The notes under the pieces are model-generated. The model made no database searches, had not been told where the DNA came from, and saw nothing but the letters and a program-made list of their open reading frames with translations. Positions 34,614 through 43,205 of a DNA stretch of 58,961 nucleotides are shown here, in pieces. The translations under genes and the position numbers were made by a program. The stretch lies in contig JAZQKZ010000023.1 in assembly GCA_045542415.1 (NCBI GenBank), positions 1-58,961 on the forward strand. Direction: 5' to 3'. The DNA comes from UMGS1958 sp045542415 (GTDB lineage: Bacteria; Bacillota; Clostridia; UBA1381). The stretch's first letter is position 1. Each line of letters opens with the position of its first letter.

Positions 34614-35606
34614 ATGAAAAACAAAATTTACGGATTTGCAAAGGACAACAGAACATACTACAAGCTGAATTTTAACGAAATTGAGGAAACGGTCGTTCAT
34701 TCAGTATGCGGAAAAACGACTTTTGATTTCCTGTGGCTTGATTCAAAGATTTTATCAACTATATTCTTTGAAATCCAAACAGCATTTGCAGTAAAAATAG
34801 CCGCAGGCGGAACAGTCAGCGAAGCAATAGGTCAGGCAATGGATGCAGCAGCTCCGTATGTTGACAAAAACAGCTTTCTAACGATTTATATCGCTGCATA
34901 CATTGATTATCTTGCAGAGAGTGCAATAAACAGCAGTGAAGCTGTTGCAAGGCTCACGGCGTTTATGGGCAGCGACTTTGCTCCTCCGGTAAAGGGTTCA
35001 GCGCATTACCTGATGAATTTTATCAATTCAATGATTGCAAGTATTGGTCAGAAAAAGGCTGAAATCAGCTTCTATATTGATAAGATTATGAAAGACGACA
35101 GTACTCCACTTCCCCAACGTTTCATAGAGCAGGGCAGCGAAAGCGACCTGTTTAAATTTGATTTTGAAACCGAGTTCGATACAAACGGTCTTGATGATTA
35201 TACGATTCTGTCAAAGCTAGAAACAATGGACGATGTAATTCGATTCGATATAATGCAGATGCTTAACAATAAAGTTGCATTCAAGCCGTGTAAGTGCTGT
35301 GGTAAGTATTTTATTCCGGGCGGCAGAGTTGACAGCGAATACTGCGACCGTATCATGCCCGGCGAGACAAAGCCGTGTAACGAGATTGGTGCATTAAAGA
35401 CATTTGATATAGTGCATAAGAACGATGCAATTCACAAGGCATATATCACAGCATACCGCCGCATGGATTCCCGTCAGCGTGCGAAATTGATTACAAAGGA
35501 CGAATTCAAGGCATTCGGCAAAAAAGCCCGTGCAGAGCGTAAGCGCTGCTACAACGGCGAGATTACTCTTGAAGAGTTTCAACGCTGGCTGGATGGGCAT
35601 AGGTAA
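34614..35606 (+). CDS. DUF6076-like zinc-finger protein
   Basis: 330 residues: an alpha-helical N-terminal 200 residues and a C-terminal cysteine cluster FKPCKCCGKYFIPGG...EYCDR...KPCNEIG, resembling the CGNR/DUF6076 zinc knuckle, then a basic tail (KAFGKKARAERKRC). It probably binds nucleic acid. Function is unknown. Coupled to the PD-(D/E)XK-like gene upstream. Confidence 0.6.
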   Translation: MKNKIYGFAKDNRTYYKLNFNEIEETVVHSVCGKTTFDFLWLDSKILSTIFFEIQTAFAVKIAAGGTVSEAIGQAMDAAAPYVDKNSFLTIYIAAYIDYLAESAINSSEAVARLTAFMGSDFAPPVKGSAHYLMNFINSMIASIGQKKAEISFYIDKIMKDDSTPLPQRFIEQGSESDLFKFDFETEFDTNGLDDYTILSKLETMDDVIRFDIMQMLNNKVAFKPCKCCGKYFIPGGRVDSEYCDRIMPGETKPCNEIGALKTFDIVHKNDAIHKAYITAYRRMDSRQRAKLITKDEFKAFGKKARAERKRCYNGEITLEEFQRWLDGHR

Positions 35607-35610
35607 TATA

Positions 35611-35639
35611 TTGCCTTTTATGACAATATATGATATAAT
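35611..35639 (+). promoter_or_regulatory. Promoter of the response regulator/kinase pair
   Basis: TTGCCT (35611-35616), 17-base spacer, TATAAT (35634-35639). Confidence 0.6.
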
Positions 35640-35714
35640 TTTTAATTAGTTGATATATAAAACACGAATGACAAATTCTTAATACAAATAAACATACATG
35701 GGAGTATAAAATAT

Positions 35715-36437
35715 ATGAATATTGTAATTTGTGATGATGATGCAAATATGGTCGGAATTTTGCATGACAAAGTATTATCCGTTATGAAAGATAATGGATT
35801 AAAGTGCGATATTAAGGAGTTTTATGAAGGGGAAACAATGGTTAAATATTGCACCGAAAATAAAGTAGATGCTGTTCTTGTAGATGTAGATATGCCAAAA
35901 ATGGATGGGTTTAAAGCGGTAGAAGAATTGCAAAAAAGCAAACACAATGCACTTATTGTCTTTGTCACCAGTCATGAGGATAAGGTATATCAGTCGTGGG
36001 AATTTCAGCCGTTCTGGTTTGTAAGAAAAAGTCATTTGGAGGACTTGGATATAGTATTGCCACGCCTTCTTCAGAAGATTGATTCAGAACGTGAAAAAGA
36101 ACATTTTGTAATAGACTTTATAACCGAAAACAAAGCGATTGCCTTAGATATAAATAAAACTAAATACATTCAGGCTTATAAGCATTACATCATAGTCAAA
36201 TGCAAGGACGGAAAAGACATTCAACTGCGATGCAAAATTTCAGATGCAGAGAAACAGCTGTCGCCTTTGTATTTTGTGCGTATCCAAAACGGAGCTATTA
36301 TTAACTGTAGGTTTATTGAAAAAATAACAAGTCGTGATGTTGTTCTGCGTGATGGAGAAAAGATACATATAAGCAGGGACAGGCAAGATTACGTTAAGAG
36401 TATTTTTCAGGAGTTTATAAGGAGCAAAAAATTATGA
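35715..36437 (+). CDS. LytTR response regulator, AgrA-like
   Basis: 240 residues: receiver domain with acidic pocket (ICDDDA) and phospho-acceptor Asp57 in LVDVDMPKMDG, then a C-terminal LytTR DNA-binding domain (about 140-235; KYIQAYKHYIIVKCKDGK, LYFVRIQNGAIINCRFI). It overlaps the kinase gene by 4 bases (ATGA), so the pair is translated together. Likely regulates the agrBD promoter at 37830-37857. Confidence 0.88.
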   Translation: MNIVICDDDANMVGILHDKVLSVMKDNGLKCDIKEFYEGETMVKYCTENKVDAVLVDVDMPKMDGFKAVEELQKSKHNALIVFVTSHEDKVYQSWEFQPFWFVRKSHLEDLDIVLPRLLQKIDSEREKEHFVIDFITENKAIALDINKTKYIQAYKHYIIVKCKDGKDIQLRCKISDAEKQLSPLYFVRIQNGAIINCRFIEKITSRDVVLRDGEKIHISRDRQDYVKSIFQEFIRSKKL

Positions 36438-37732
36438 GTAAACTTATATTTGAATGGGGCGTCAATCTTATAGAAACCTTTATTATAATTGACTTTGCAA
36501 CAAGATATCTTGGATGTAAATTTACTGATAATAGAAGAATAGTTGGTTTTCTTTGCGGATGGTTTGCTGCTTTTTCAGAGCTTTGTATAATAAATCATAT
36601 AACTGCATATGAAGGGTTTGCATCTGTTATTCCGGTTGCTATTTACTTCATATATGCGGTTTTGTGTTTAAGAGGGTCTATTTTTCTTAAATTATGGGCA
36701 TCGGTATTGATACAAGTCATAGTGATGGCTATTGCGGTACTTACAAATCTTTTTGTGTGTAACATTATCGGATATGACCCAAATGCAATGATTTCGGTTT
36801 TTAACAGCATTCGTGTCATAAGCGTTATAATAACGAAAATAATTCTTTTCTATGTTACACGCATAATTCTCAGGAATAAATACAAGAATCCACTGGATAA
36901 ACATTTTTGGATTTTATTACTGCTGATACCTGTAATTTCGTTGATTTCGGTATGTGCTCTTATGCTTGCAGCCCTTGACCACGAAGAAATCAGAACATAT
37001 ATATTATTAGGCATGGGATGTATAGTAATAGCTAATATTGTTACATATTACTTTTTTACTGTTCTTAATAAGGAACACGAAACAAAGTTAAAAATTAAAC
37101 TGTTAGAACAAGAAAATGAAAATGCAAAAAAGAATATTGAACAGGCAAATGCATTTGTGCAGCAAATGAAATCTGTACGGCATGATGTTAAAAATCAACT
37201 GTTGATTATATATAATAATATAGATTCCGGTAAATGCGAAGAAGCAAAGGAATATATAAAGAATTTAACAGGAAATCACCTTCCCAATATTCAGAATTTT
37301 ATCAACACAGGAAACAACGCTTTTGATGCAATAGTAAACTCAAAAATAGCAATATGCAATCAAAAAAACATTTATATAATAGTAAAGGTAATGAAAGACT
37401 CCCTAAATGAGCTTGACGCAGTTGACACAGGTGTGCTGTTCGGAAATCTGATTGATAATGCAATAGAAGCTGCGGATAAAACTCAAACAAGAAGAATAAC
37501 CGTAGAGGTTCAGCTTCAGGGTGCATATTTATCTATACTAATAAGAAACAGTATTAAAGAATCGGTATTAGAAAAAAATCCACAGCTTAACACTTCCAAA
37601 AGCGACACGGAACTACATGGAATAGGAACAAAAACCATTGATTCCTTAGTTAAAAAATATGACGGAATGATACAGTATTTTGAAGAAAAGCAGGAATTCG
37701 GATGTCATATACTTTTAAATATAAGTAAATAA
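36434..37732 (+). CDS. GHKL sensor histidine kinase, AgrC-like
   Basis: 432 residues: six to seven membrane helices (about 5-225) that would sense a peptide, a coiled coil (ETKLKIKLLEQENENAKKNIEQA), phospho-accepting His in VRHDVKNQLLII, N-box GNLIDNAIEAAD and G-box GIGTKTIDSL. This is the HPK10/AgrC type. It pairs with the upstream regulator; agrB follows 150 bases later. Confidence 0.88.
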   Translation: MSKLIFEWGVNLIETFIIIDFATRYLGCKFTDNRRIVGFLCGWFAAFSELCIINHITAYEGFASVIPVAIYFIYAVLCLRGSIFLKLWASVLIQVIVMAIAVLTNLFVCNIIGYDPNAMISVFNSIRVISVIITKIILFYVTRIILRNKYKNPLDKHFWILLLLIPVISLISVCALMLAALDHEEIRTYILLGMGCIVIANIVTYYFFTVLNKEHETKLKIKLLEQENENAKKNIEQANAFVQQMKSVRHDVKNQLLIIYNNIDSGKCEEAKEYIKNLTGNHLPNIQNFINTGNNAFDAIVNSKIAICNQKNIYIIVKVMKDSLNELDAVDTGVLFGNLIDNAIEAADKTQTRRITVEVQLQGAYLSILIRNSIKESVLEKNPQLNTSKSDTELHGIGTKTIDSLVKKYDGMIQYFEEKQEFGCHILLNISK

Positions 37733-37736
37733 CCTT

Positions 37737-37773
37737 AAGGGTAAGTCGAAAGTTAGTCGGCTTATCCTTTTTA
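37737..37773 (+). terminator. Terminator of the kinase operon
   Basis: AAGGGTAAGTCGA and TCGGCTTATCCTTTTT pair with one wobble. Confidence 0.65.
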
Positions 37774-37789
37774 TTCACCCTAAAACTGT

Positions 37790-37857
37790 GTCTATTGTGC
37801 CTGAAATTGCGTCTATCGTGCCAGACCTATAGACATTTGTGTGTTTTTTAGTATAAT
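37790..37857 (+). promoter_or_regulatory. agrBD promoter with paired LytTR-type operator
   Basis: Direct repeats GTCTATTGTGCC (37790-37801) and GTCTATCGTGCC (37811-37822) are spaced exactly 21 bases, two helix turns, just upstream of TAGACA (37830-37835), a 16-base spacer and TATAAT (37852-37857). That is the position and spacing expected for a LytTR activator dimer. Confidence 0.65.
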
Positions 37858-37882
37858 GAAATTATAAAGAAAGGACAGTATA

Positions 37883-38461
37883 ATGGAAAAAATATCAAAT
37901 GCAATAACAGATTTTTACATAAGAAAAAATTATGTTCCTCAGGACAAACGTGAAATTTACAGTTATGGTTTTCAGTTGATATTAGCGGATATAATCAATT
38001 TTTCAATAGTTATATTATTAGGGATGTTATTGAACAGAATAATTGACAGTATATTATTTTTAATAACCTTATGTTCTGTACGTCAGTTCAGCGGCGGTTT
38101 TCATGCTAAAACGTTTTGGCTGTGCAGATTATCAATGCTAATTACATTTTTGGGAGTAATAGTGGTTTCACAATTGCTGTCAGCATATCCTTTTAAAATG
38201 ATTATATCTTTAATTCTCAATGTATTCTGTATTATATTTATAGCAGCTTTATCACCAATAAGGCATTCAAATAAAGAATTAACCACAAAACAGAAGAAAC
38301 AAAATAAAACAAATGCAATTCTAACATCTTTTATTATGTCGGTAATTTCAATCATATTGCTTATCGCCGGATTTAACAAAGGTGTTACTATATCAATAAC
38401 ATTAGTAGCTGTAACCATTCTTATGGTAATCGGTATATTAGTTCAGGAAGGAGGGGATTAA
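37883..38461 (+). CDS. agrB: AgrB-like peptide-processing protease
   Basis: 192 residues of a multi-spanning membrane cysteine protease that cuts and cyclizes the AgrD propeptide. The catalytic pair is His74 and Cys81 (RQFSGGFHAKTFWLC), with the same spacing as His77/Cys84 of Staphylococcus AgrB. Four to six hydrophobic helices. AAAGGA lies before the ATG. Its stop is one base from the agrD start. Confidence 0.9.
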   Translation: MEKISNAITDFYIRKNYVPQDKREIYSYGFQLILADIINFSIVILLGMLLNRIIDSILFLITLCSVRQFSGGFHAKTFWLCRLSMLITFLGVIVVSQLLSAYPFKMIISLILNVFCIIFIAALSPIRHSNKELTTKQKKQNKTNAILTSFIMSVISIILLIAGFNKGVTISITLVAVTILMVIGILVQEGGD

Positions 38462-38462
38462 A

Positions 38463-38618
38463 ATGTTTAGTTGGCTTAGTAATCTTTTTATGGGTTCAAC
38501 TGCAGATGCAGCACTTGAAGCAGCAATTTATTCTGCTGGTTTAGCTTCTAATTATGGTATGCATCAGATTAAAGCGCCTGAGGCATTACAGGCATTAGTA
38601 GCAGAAACCGAGAAATGA
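38463..38618 (+). CDS. agrD: AgrD-like cyclic autoinducer propeptide without cysteine
   Basis: 51 residues, too short for many gene callers. An amphipathic N-terminal helix (MFSWLSNLFMG...), a core region SAGLASNYGMHQ and an acidic tail (KAPEALQALVAETEK) match the three parts of AgrD; KAPEAL aligns with the conserved P-E-x-L recognition segment. No cysteine exists anywhere, so a thiolactone cannot form; Ser29 (SNYGM) is the best candidate for an ester-linked lactone. It starts 1 base after agrB. Confidence 0.8.
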   Translation: MFSWLSNLFMGSTADAALEAAIYSAGLASNYGMHQIKAPEALQALVAETEK

Positions 38619-38621
38619 TTT

Positions 38622-38664
38622 CACAGTACCATATGGTACTGTGAAGAATACATTGTATTCTTCA
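38622..38664. repeat. Two overlapping palindromes after agrD
   Basis: CACAGTACCATATGGTACTGTG (38622-38643) is a perfect 22-base palindrome, followed by TGAAGAATAC-ATT-GTATTCTTCA (38642-38664). They lack a long T run. They may stabilise or end the agrBD mRNA or bind a dimeric regulator. The rest of 38665-38870 shows nothing else I can name. Confidence 0.6.
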
Positions 38665-38870
38665 CAAAAACAAAACTAATAATAAAGAATAACGCTTATA
38701 AAGGCAAAAAAAGAGAGCCTTACAAATCATAATAAGCCGTGGAAGATTTATTGCTGATTTTAAAAGACTTCTCTCTTATAAAAGTATATATGATTCCTTT
38801 TGGTTTGTCAAGTACTTTATAAGAATTTTTGCAACTTTGGCGTTAGAACAAGAAAGGAAGGAAAAATATT

Positions 38871-39428
38871 ATGAAAACAAAAAGAATTGCAATAATAGTC
38901 TTTTTAAGTATGTTTATGGCTAGTGTTAATATTGCAAGTGCATATACAATTAAGTATCGTTATGGATTTGATTCCGTTCCTGCCTATGTGCAAGGTAGTA
39001 ATACCTTTTCAGAAGATACAACAACAGCGATACATAATGCTTGCTTGGCTTGGAATATGGTTCATGATGGTGATTTAGTATATCGAGACACTGTAAAACA
39101 TAGTACAAGTACATATCCCATTCTCAATTCTATAAATCAAATAACTAAAGGGACAAGAGGAACTAACAGTTATTTGCTTGAAACAGCTTTTATCAGCACG
39201 GGCAGTAATAGAGTTTATGAAGCAGATATTGACATTAACGTGAGTTTCCCGTTTGGTACGGCATCGACCTCTTATGATATTCAAACTTGTTTAACACATG
39301 AGTTAGGGCATTTGTTGGGATTAGATGAATCAAATGTTGAAGGTGCTGTTATGTATCCTCATATTGAACCAGGAGTAGTGCGAGGAGTGGCACAGGACGA
39401 TGTTAACGGAATTAATGCGATATACTGA
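38871..39428 (+). CDS. Secreted matrixin-like zinc metalloprotease
   Basis: 185 residues with a signal peptide (1-24). The zinc site HELGHLLGLDE followed by the Met-turn VMYP is the metzincin/M10 signature; the domain is minimal, with no hemopexin or binding module. LTHELGHLLGLDES lies near residue 145. Placed after agrBD, it is a likely quorum-controlled exoenzyme; that control is inferred. It is followed 11 bases later by a gene for a second exported protein. Confidence 0.85.
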   Translation: MKTKRIAIIVFLSMFMASVNIASAYTIKYRYGFDSVPAYVQGSNTFSEDTTTAIHNACLAWNMVHDGDLVYRDTVKHSTSTYPILNSINQITKGTRGTNSYLLETAFISTGSNRVYEADIDINVSFPFGTASTSYDIQTCLTHELGHLLGLDESNVEGAVMYPHIEPGVVRGVAQDDVNGINAIY

Positions 39429-39439
39429 GGAGGAGATAA

Positions 39440-40111
39440 ATGATGAAAACTGTATTAAAAAAAGTAATGATAGGGTTGTTGTGTACATCGGCCGCTATAA
39501 CTTTGGGATTTAATTTGAAAGATATCCTTCAACAGGAAAAAAGAAGCATAACAATTAGTGGGATAATGCCGGAGCCAAGAAGCGAAGAAGAAATGATATT
39601 AGACTCTGACTTAATTGTTGAAGGTACCGTATCAGACATATTACCAAGCAAATGGAGCAATAAAAATTTCGAACGGGGAGAAGACATAAGAAATATTCTC
39701 CAAACTGATATTGTTATAGATGTTGATAATGTATTATATGGAGATATATCAGGTGATAATGTCAAGGTAAGAATTAATAAAGGCGAGGACGCTAATACGA
39801 TTGTGCATTCTGAGGGTTATCCGGATTTCTTTGAAAATGAAAACGTATTGTTGTTTTTATCGAGAGATGATAGCGATGTAGCGACAGATGAAGATTACTA
39901 TGTACTTACAGGAATGAAACAGGGTAAATATAGTATTTCCGAGTACGGAATGACGGCTTTGAACAGTGATTTAGACAGCGGTGCATTAAATATAAATAAT
40001 TTAGCGGAGAAAATAAAACAGGTATATGAAAGCAACCCGGACTATAAAGAAGAAAAAGCTATTCGACAGAAAGAAATCAAAGAGCAAAATGAACTGTTAT
40101 TTGGAGAATAA
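39440..40111 (+). CDS. Exported protein of unknown function, matrixin neighbour
   Basis: 223 residues: N-terminal signal/anchor (about 7-25), then a beta-rich domain (LIVEGTVSDILPS, DIVIDVDNVLYGD, VKVRINKGED, NVLLFLSRDD) and a lysine/glutamate-rich C-terminal helix. Not recognised. Tight spacing after the matrixin suggests a partner, for example an inhibitor, propeptide-like chaperone or substrate; none of these can be shown. GGAGGAGATAA lies before two ATGs; the first is used. Confidence 0.6.
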   Translation: MMKTVLKKVMIGLLCTSAAITLGFNLKDILQQEKRSITISGIMPEPRSEEEMILDSDLIVEGTVSDILPSKWSNKNFERGEDIRNILQTDIVIDVDNVLYGDISGDNVKVRINKGEDANTIVHSEGYPDFFENENVLLFLSRDDSDVATDEDYYVLTGMKQGKYSISEYGMTALNSDLDSGALNINNLAEKIKQVYESNPDYKEEKAIRQKEIKEQNELLFGE

Positions 40112-40160
40112 TTGTACCTTTAATTTGAAGTTTAAATAACATACAAGGAGAGACACAACA

Positions 40161-41966
40161 ATGAAGCACACTAAACTAATATCACTTATATCAGCACTGG
40201 CAATTACTGCCGGTGTATCAGCGGTTACAGTATATGCCGGCGAGGAATATGTTGATGAGAATGGTACGGTATATCGTTATCTGAATTCTAAAATTACTGA
40301 CATTATTCCCGGTGAAGATGTAGAAGTATTAAATATTCCGGGTGAGCTTGGCGGCAGACCTGTTTTTTCTGTTCAACCGGGAAAAGGACTGGAGGATATT
40401 GAGGACACTATTAAGGAGATAAATCTTGGCGAGGGTGTAGAACCGAAGGGTGATTTTACTTTTGGAAACTTCAAGGCACTTGAACGTATTTCATTGCCTT
40501 ACGGTTTAGAGTCAATATCTGATATGGCATTTCTCGGCTGTAAAAATCTTGAAGATATAAATATTCCTAAGAGTATAGAGAGAATTGGCAGCGGTGCATT
40601 TATGAATTGTGTTTCTCTTGAAAACATAACGATTCCTGACTCTGTTAAGGTGATTGGTGATTCGGCATTCTCAGGATGCACGTCACTTGGGTCGATTAAC
40701 TGGAATGGCGAAGCGGAGCTTAATAGCAACGTATTTGAGAATACTCCGTATCTTGAAAATTATCCTGAGAATTTTCTTCTTGTAGATGGAGGGAAAACAA
40801 TATATGCAGTTTCAGGACGTGCAGATGATACTGTTGAAATCCCCAAAACCGTAACAACCATAAGACCATATACATTTAAAGGTTCAAAGGTTAAAAAAGT
40901 AATATATCCCGAAACGCTTGACACAATACCGTCTAATGCATTTACAGAAGCAACCGAACTTGAGAATGTAGAATTTAAGGGTGAGATAAAACAAATCGGT
41001 GCAGATGCATTCAATGGCTGTACATCACTTACAAAGCCGATTATTCCTGAGGGCATAACGGAAATTCCCAGAGGATGTTTTGTGTACTGCAAAGGCATAA
41101 AATCAGCTGAAATTCCGGAGAGCATCACAAAAATAGATCAGTATGCTTTTGCATATAACGCTCGCCTAAAAGATTTAAAGCTCAATAAAGGGTTAGAGAC
41201 AATAGAGGCAAATGCCTTTGAAAACTGTATAGACCTCAAGTACGTAACAATTCCAGAATCAGTAGAAAAAATTGGTTCACGAGCATTTAACAAATGTATT
41301 TCGTTAAACAGCCTCACTGTTAAAGGTGACACAATAATAGAAAAGGCGGCATTCTGCGACACAGCTCTTGAGGAAAAAAATATAAGCCTGGCAGATGGTG
41401 TTGTATATGAGCCAGTAGCGGAAAATAAGAAATATGAGGATGACCCGCTGGAGTTTCTTTATGATGAGGATTCCGATGCAGAAAAGGAGCCTGTTTATGC
41501 TACGCACAAGCCTTTCGAGACTGAAAAACCGGCAAGAGCAACAGCAGAGCCGGAGGAAACAGAAATCCCGAAGGCAACTCAAAATCCGGAAGTCACACCC
41601 AAACCTGACAAAGTTACGGTTCTTGAAGTGACGAATCAGAGTGGTGAATTAGAAGTAATCATAGAAGATGAAAAAGTAATCTTCCCGGATGCAAAGCCGT
41701 TTATCGACGAAAATGACAGAACGCAGCTTCCCATCCGTGCCGTTGCGGAAAGCATAGGATGTGAGGTCGGATATGATGAGGGAACTCAGACTGTAACGAT
41801 AAATAGCGAGGATATAGATATAACGCTGAAAATCAGAGAACAAGCAATGTTATGCAACGGTGAGACGATAATAATGGATACCGCAGCACAAATAGTAAAT
41901 GACCGCACATATGTGCCGGTCAGATACATTGCAGAATGTATGGGATATGAGGTAGTATGGAGATAG
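40161..41966 (+). CDS. Secreted LRR_5 (BspA-type) protein with C-terminal stalk domain
   Basis: 601 residues. Signal peptide 1-27; about nine leucine-rich repeats of the BspA type (pattern xxIPxSVxxIGxxAFxxCxSL) over 80-410; an acidic, Thr/Pro/Glu-rich linker (about 430-490) and a copper amine oxidase N-like stalk domain (about 495-600; LPIRAVAESIGCEV, YVPVRYIAECMGYEV). BspA repeats mediate adhesion to host or bacterial surfaces. No sortase signal. Third exported protein after agr. Confidence 0.85.
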   Translation: MKHTKLISLISALAITAGVSAVTVYAGEEYVDENGTVYRYLNSKITDIIPGEDVEVLNIPGELGGRPVFSVQPGKGLEDIEDTIKEINLGEGVEPKGDFTFGNFKALERISLPYGLESISDMAFLGCKNLEDINIPKSIERIGSGAFMNCVSLENITIPDSVKVIGDSAFSGCTSLGSINWNGEAELNSNVFENTPYLENYPENFLLVDGGKTIYAVSGRADDTVEIPKTVTTIRPYTFKGSKVKKVIYPETLDTIPSNAFTEATELENVEFKGEIKQIGADAFNGCTSLTKPIIPEGITEIPRGCFVYCKGIKSAEIPESITKIDQYAFAYNARLKDLKLNKGLETIEANAFENCIDLKYVTIPESVEKIGSRAFNKCISLNSLTVKGDTIIEKAAFCDTALEEKNISLADGVVYEPVAENKKYEDDPLEFLYDEDSDAEKEPVYATHKPFETEKPARATAEPEETEIPKATQNPEVTPKPDKVTVLEVTNQSGELEVIIEDEKVIFPDAKPFIDENDRTQLPIRAVAESIGCEVGYDEGTQTVTINSEDIDITLKIREQAMLCNGETIIMDTAAQIVNDRTYVPVRYIAECMGYEVVWR

Positions 41967-41998
41967 CCCCTGATGTGTTGGTTACATTCATACTTGAG

Positions 41999-42036
41999 CA
42001 GGCTATGGCAAATGCAAATTTGCCATAGCCTGTTTT
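41999..42036 (+). terminator. Terminator after the LRR gene
   Basis: AGGCTATGGCAAAT, GCA loop, matching complement ending ATAGCCTGTTTT. Confidence 0.88.
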
Positions 42037-42080
42037 GTGGTTTGTGTTGACGTTTTAGCCGTATATTTTAATTATTCTAA

Positions 42081-42109
42081 TTGAAAGTGTTACTTGATTA
42101 TGGTATAAT
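42081..42109 (+). promoter_or_regulatory. Promoter of the TIR/HD-ATPase operon
   Basis: TTGAAA (42081-42086), 17-base spacer, TATAAT (42104-42109) with extended TGG. Confidence 0.7.
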
Positions 42110-42150
42110 AATTTTAATAGAATTATCATCCGTGAAAGGAAGGAAATAAA

Positions 42151-43080
42151 ATGAGCAAAATATTTATTAGCCATGCAGAAAAAGATAAGGAAATAGTACA
42201 AAACTTCGTAGAGTTATTATACGCAATGGGAATAAGTCAACACGATATGTTTTGTAGCTCCATACCTGAATTGGGCGTGCCGACCGACGAGGATATTTTT
42301 GATTATTTGAAAAATATGTTTGATGACGAAGAACTGTATGTTTTATTCATGTTATCTGAAAACTACTATAACAGTGTAGCTTGTTTGAATGAAATGGGAG
42401 CAGCTTGGGGGAAACAGACGAAATACACTACGTTTCTTTTGCCTGGGGTTGATTTTAGTGAAATAAAAGGCACAATAAATCCGAGGAAAATATCAATTAA
42501 ATTAGACGATGATGTATATAATGTGAAGTCTAGGCTGAACGATTTTAAAGATAAGTTATCAACTATGTTTGATGTAGGTATAGATCAGAATCGTTGGGAA
42601 CGAAAAAGGGATGATTTTTTGCAGTCTATACAATATGATGTTAATATAAATATGCAGGAATCCAATACATATTGTATAGGCGATACATTAACAAATGGAT
42701 GTGTTTTTCTTTCGCAACAAGAAAGAGAATTGTCAGTGGCTGTTGATTTTAGTAAAACAAGCAGTAATTTATGCTCTGTTGTTATCTTTCCACAAAATGC
42801 TAATTGGGCTCGTTGGGCGGAAGATAATAAAAGCTTAAGTTTTGATATTTCAGCAACAAATAAATTGAGTGAGATTGATTTAGAAATCAAGACAGAAGCC
42901 AGGATTCTTAAATATAGACTGAATGTAACTGAAGCAAAAAAAACATGTGCCATACCATTAAAGGAGATTTCTGCTAATTTGAATTCCTGGAAAAAAGTTA
43001 AAGAGATTTGTTTCTTAATTAGTGATGATAAGAAAAAGATCAAATCAACTTTGAATATTGCAAGATTGAAGGTAGAATAA
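42151..43080 (+). CDS. TIR-domain protein with C-terminal beta-sandwich
   Basis: 309 residues. The N-terminal 150 residues are a TIR_2 domain: KIFISHAEKDKEI, MFCSSIPELGVPTDEDI (BB-loop region) and NSVACLNEMGAAWG with Glu81 at the catalytic position of NAD-cleaving TIRs. The C-terminal 135 residues are beta-rich (LSVAVDFSKTSSNLCSVVIFP...LSFDISATNKLSEIDLEI), like a carbohydrate-binding or ligand sandwich; not identified. The next gene, 125 bases on, is an HD-GHKL ATPase with no promoter visible between, so the two form a likely two-gene system: sensor ATPase plus TIR effector. Confidence 0.75.
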   Translation: MSKIFISHAEKDKEIVQNFVELLYAMGISQHDMFCSSIPELGVPTDEDIFDYLKNMFDDEELYVLFMLSENYYNSVACLNEMGAAWGKQTKYTTFLLPGVDFSEIKGTINPRKISIKLDDDVYNVKSRLNDFKDKLSTMFDVGIDQNRWERKRDDFLQSIQYDVNINMQESNTYCIGDTLTNGCVFLSQQERELSVAVDFSKTSSNLCSVVIFPQNANWARWAEDNKSLSFDISATNKLSEIDLEIKTEARILKYRLNVTEAKKTCAIPLKEISANLNSWKKVKEICFLISDDKKKIKSTLNIARLKVE

Positions 43081-43084
43081 AATC

Positions 43085-43148
43085 AGTGATTTGTTATCAC
43101 TAAGTGAATTCTCACTAATGTGCAAAACTGATTGTGAAAAAACAGTTT
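43085..43148. other. Three small hairpins between the TIR and HD-ATPase genes
   Basis: AGTGAT-TTGTT-ATCACT (43085-43101), AGTGA-ATTC-TCACT (43103-43116) and AAACTG...CAGTTT (43125-43148) lie in the 125-base gap. They may tune the ratio of the two proteins. None has a T run. Confidence 0.5.
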
Positions 43149-43205
43149 AAAATAATGTTAAACTTGCCGTGAAAAGCATAAGTGTTGACTGAAAGGAGTT
43201 TTAAA

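Noticed and set aside
43085..43205. Retron-like msr/msd between the TIR and ATPase genes
   Set aside because: Hairpins are short and no reverse transcriptase is present anywhere in the window.
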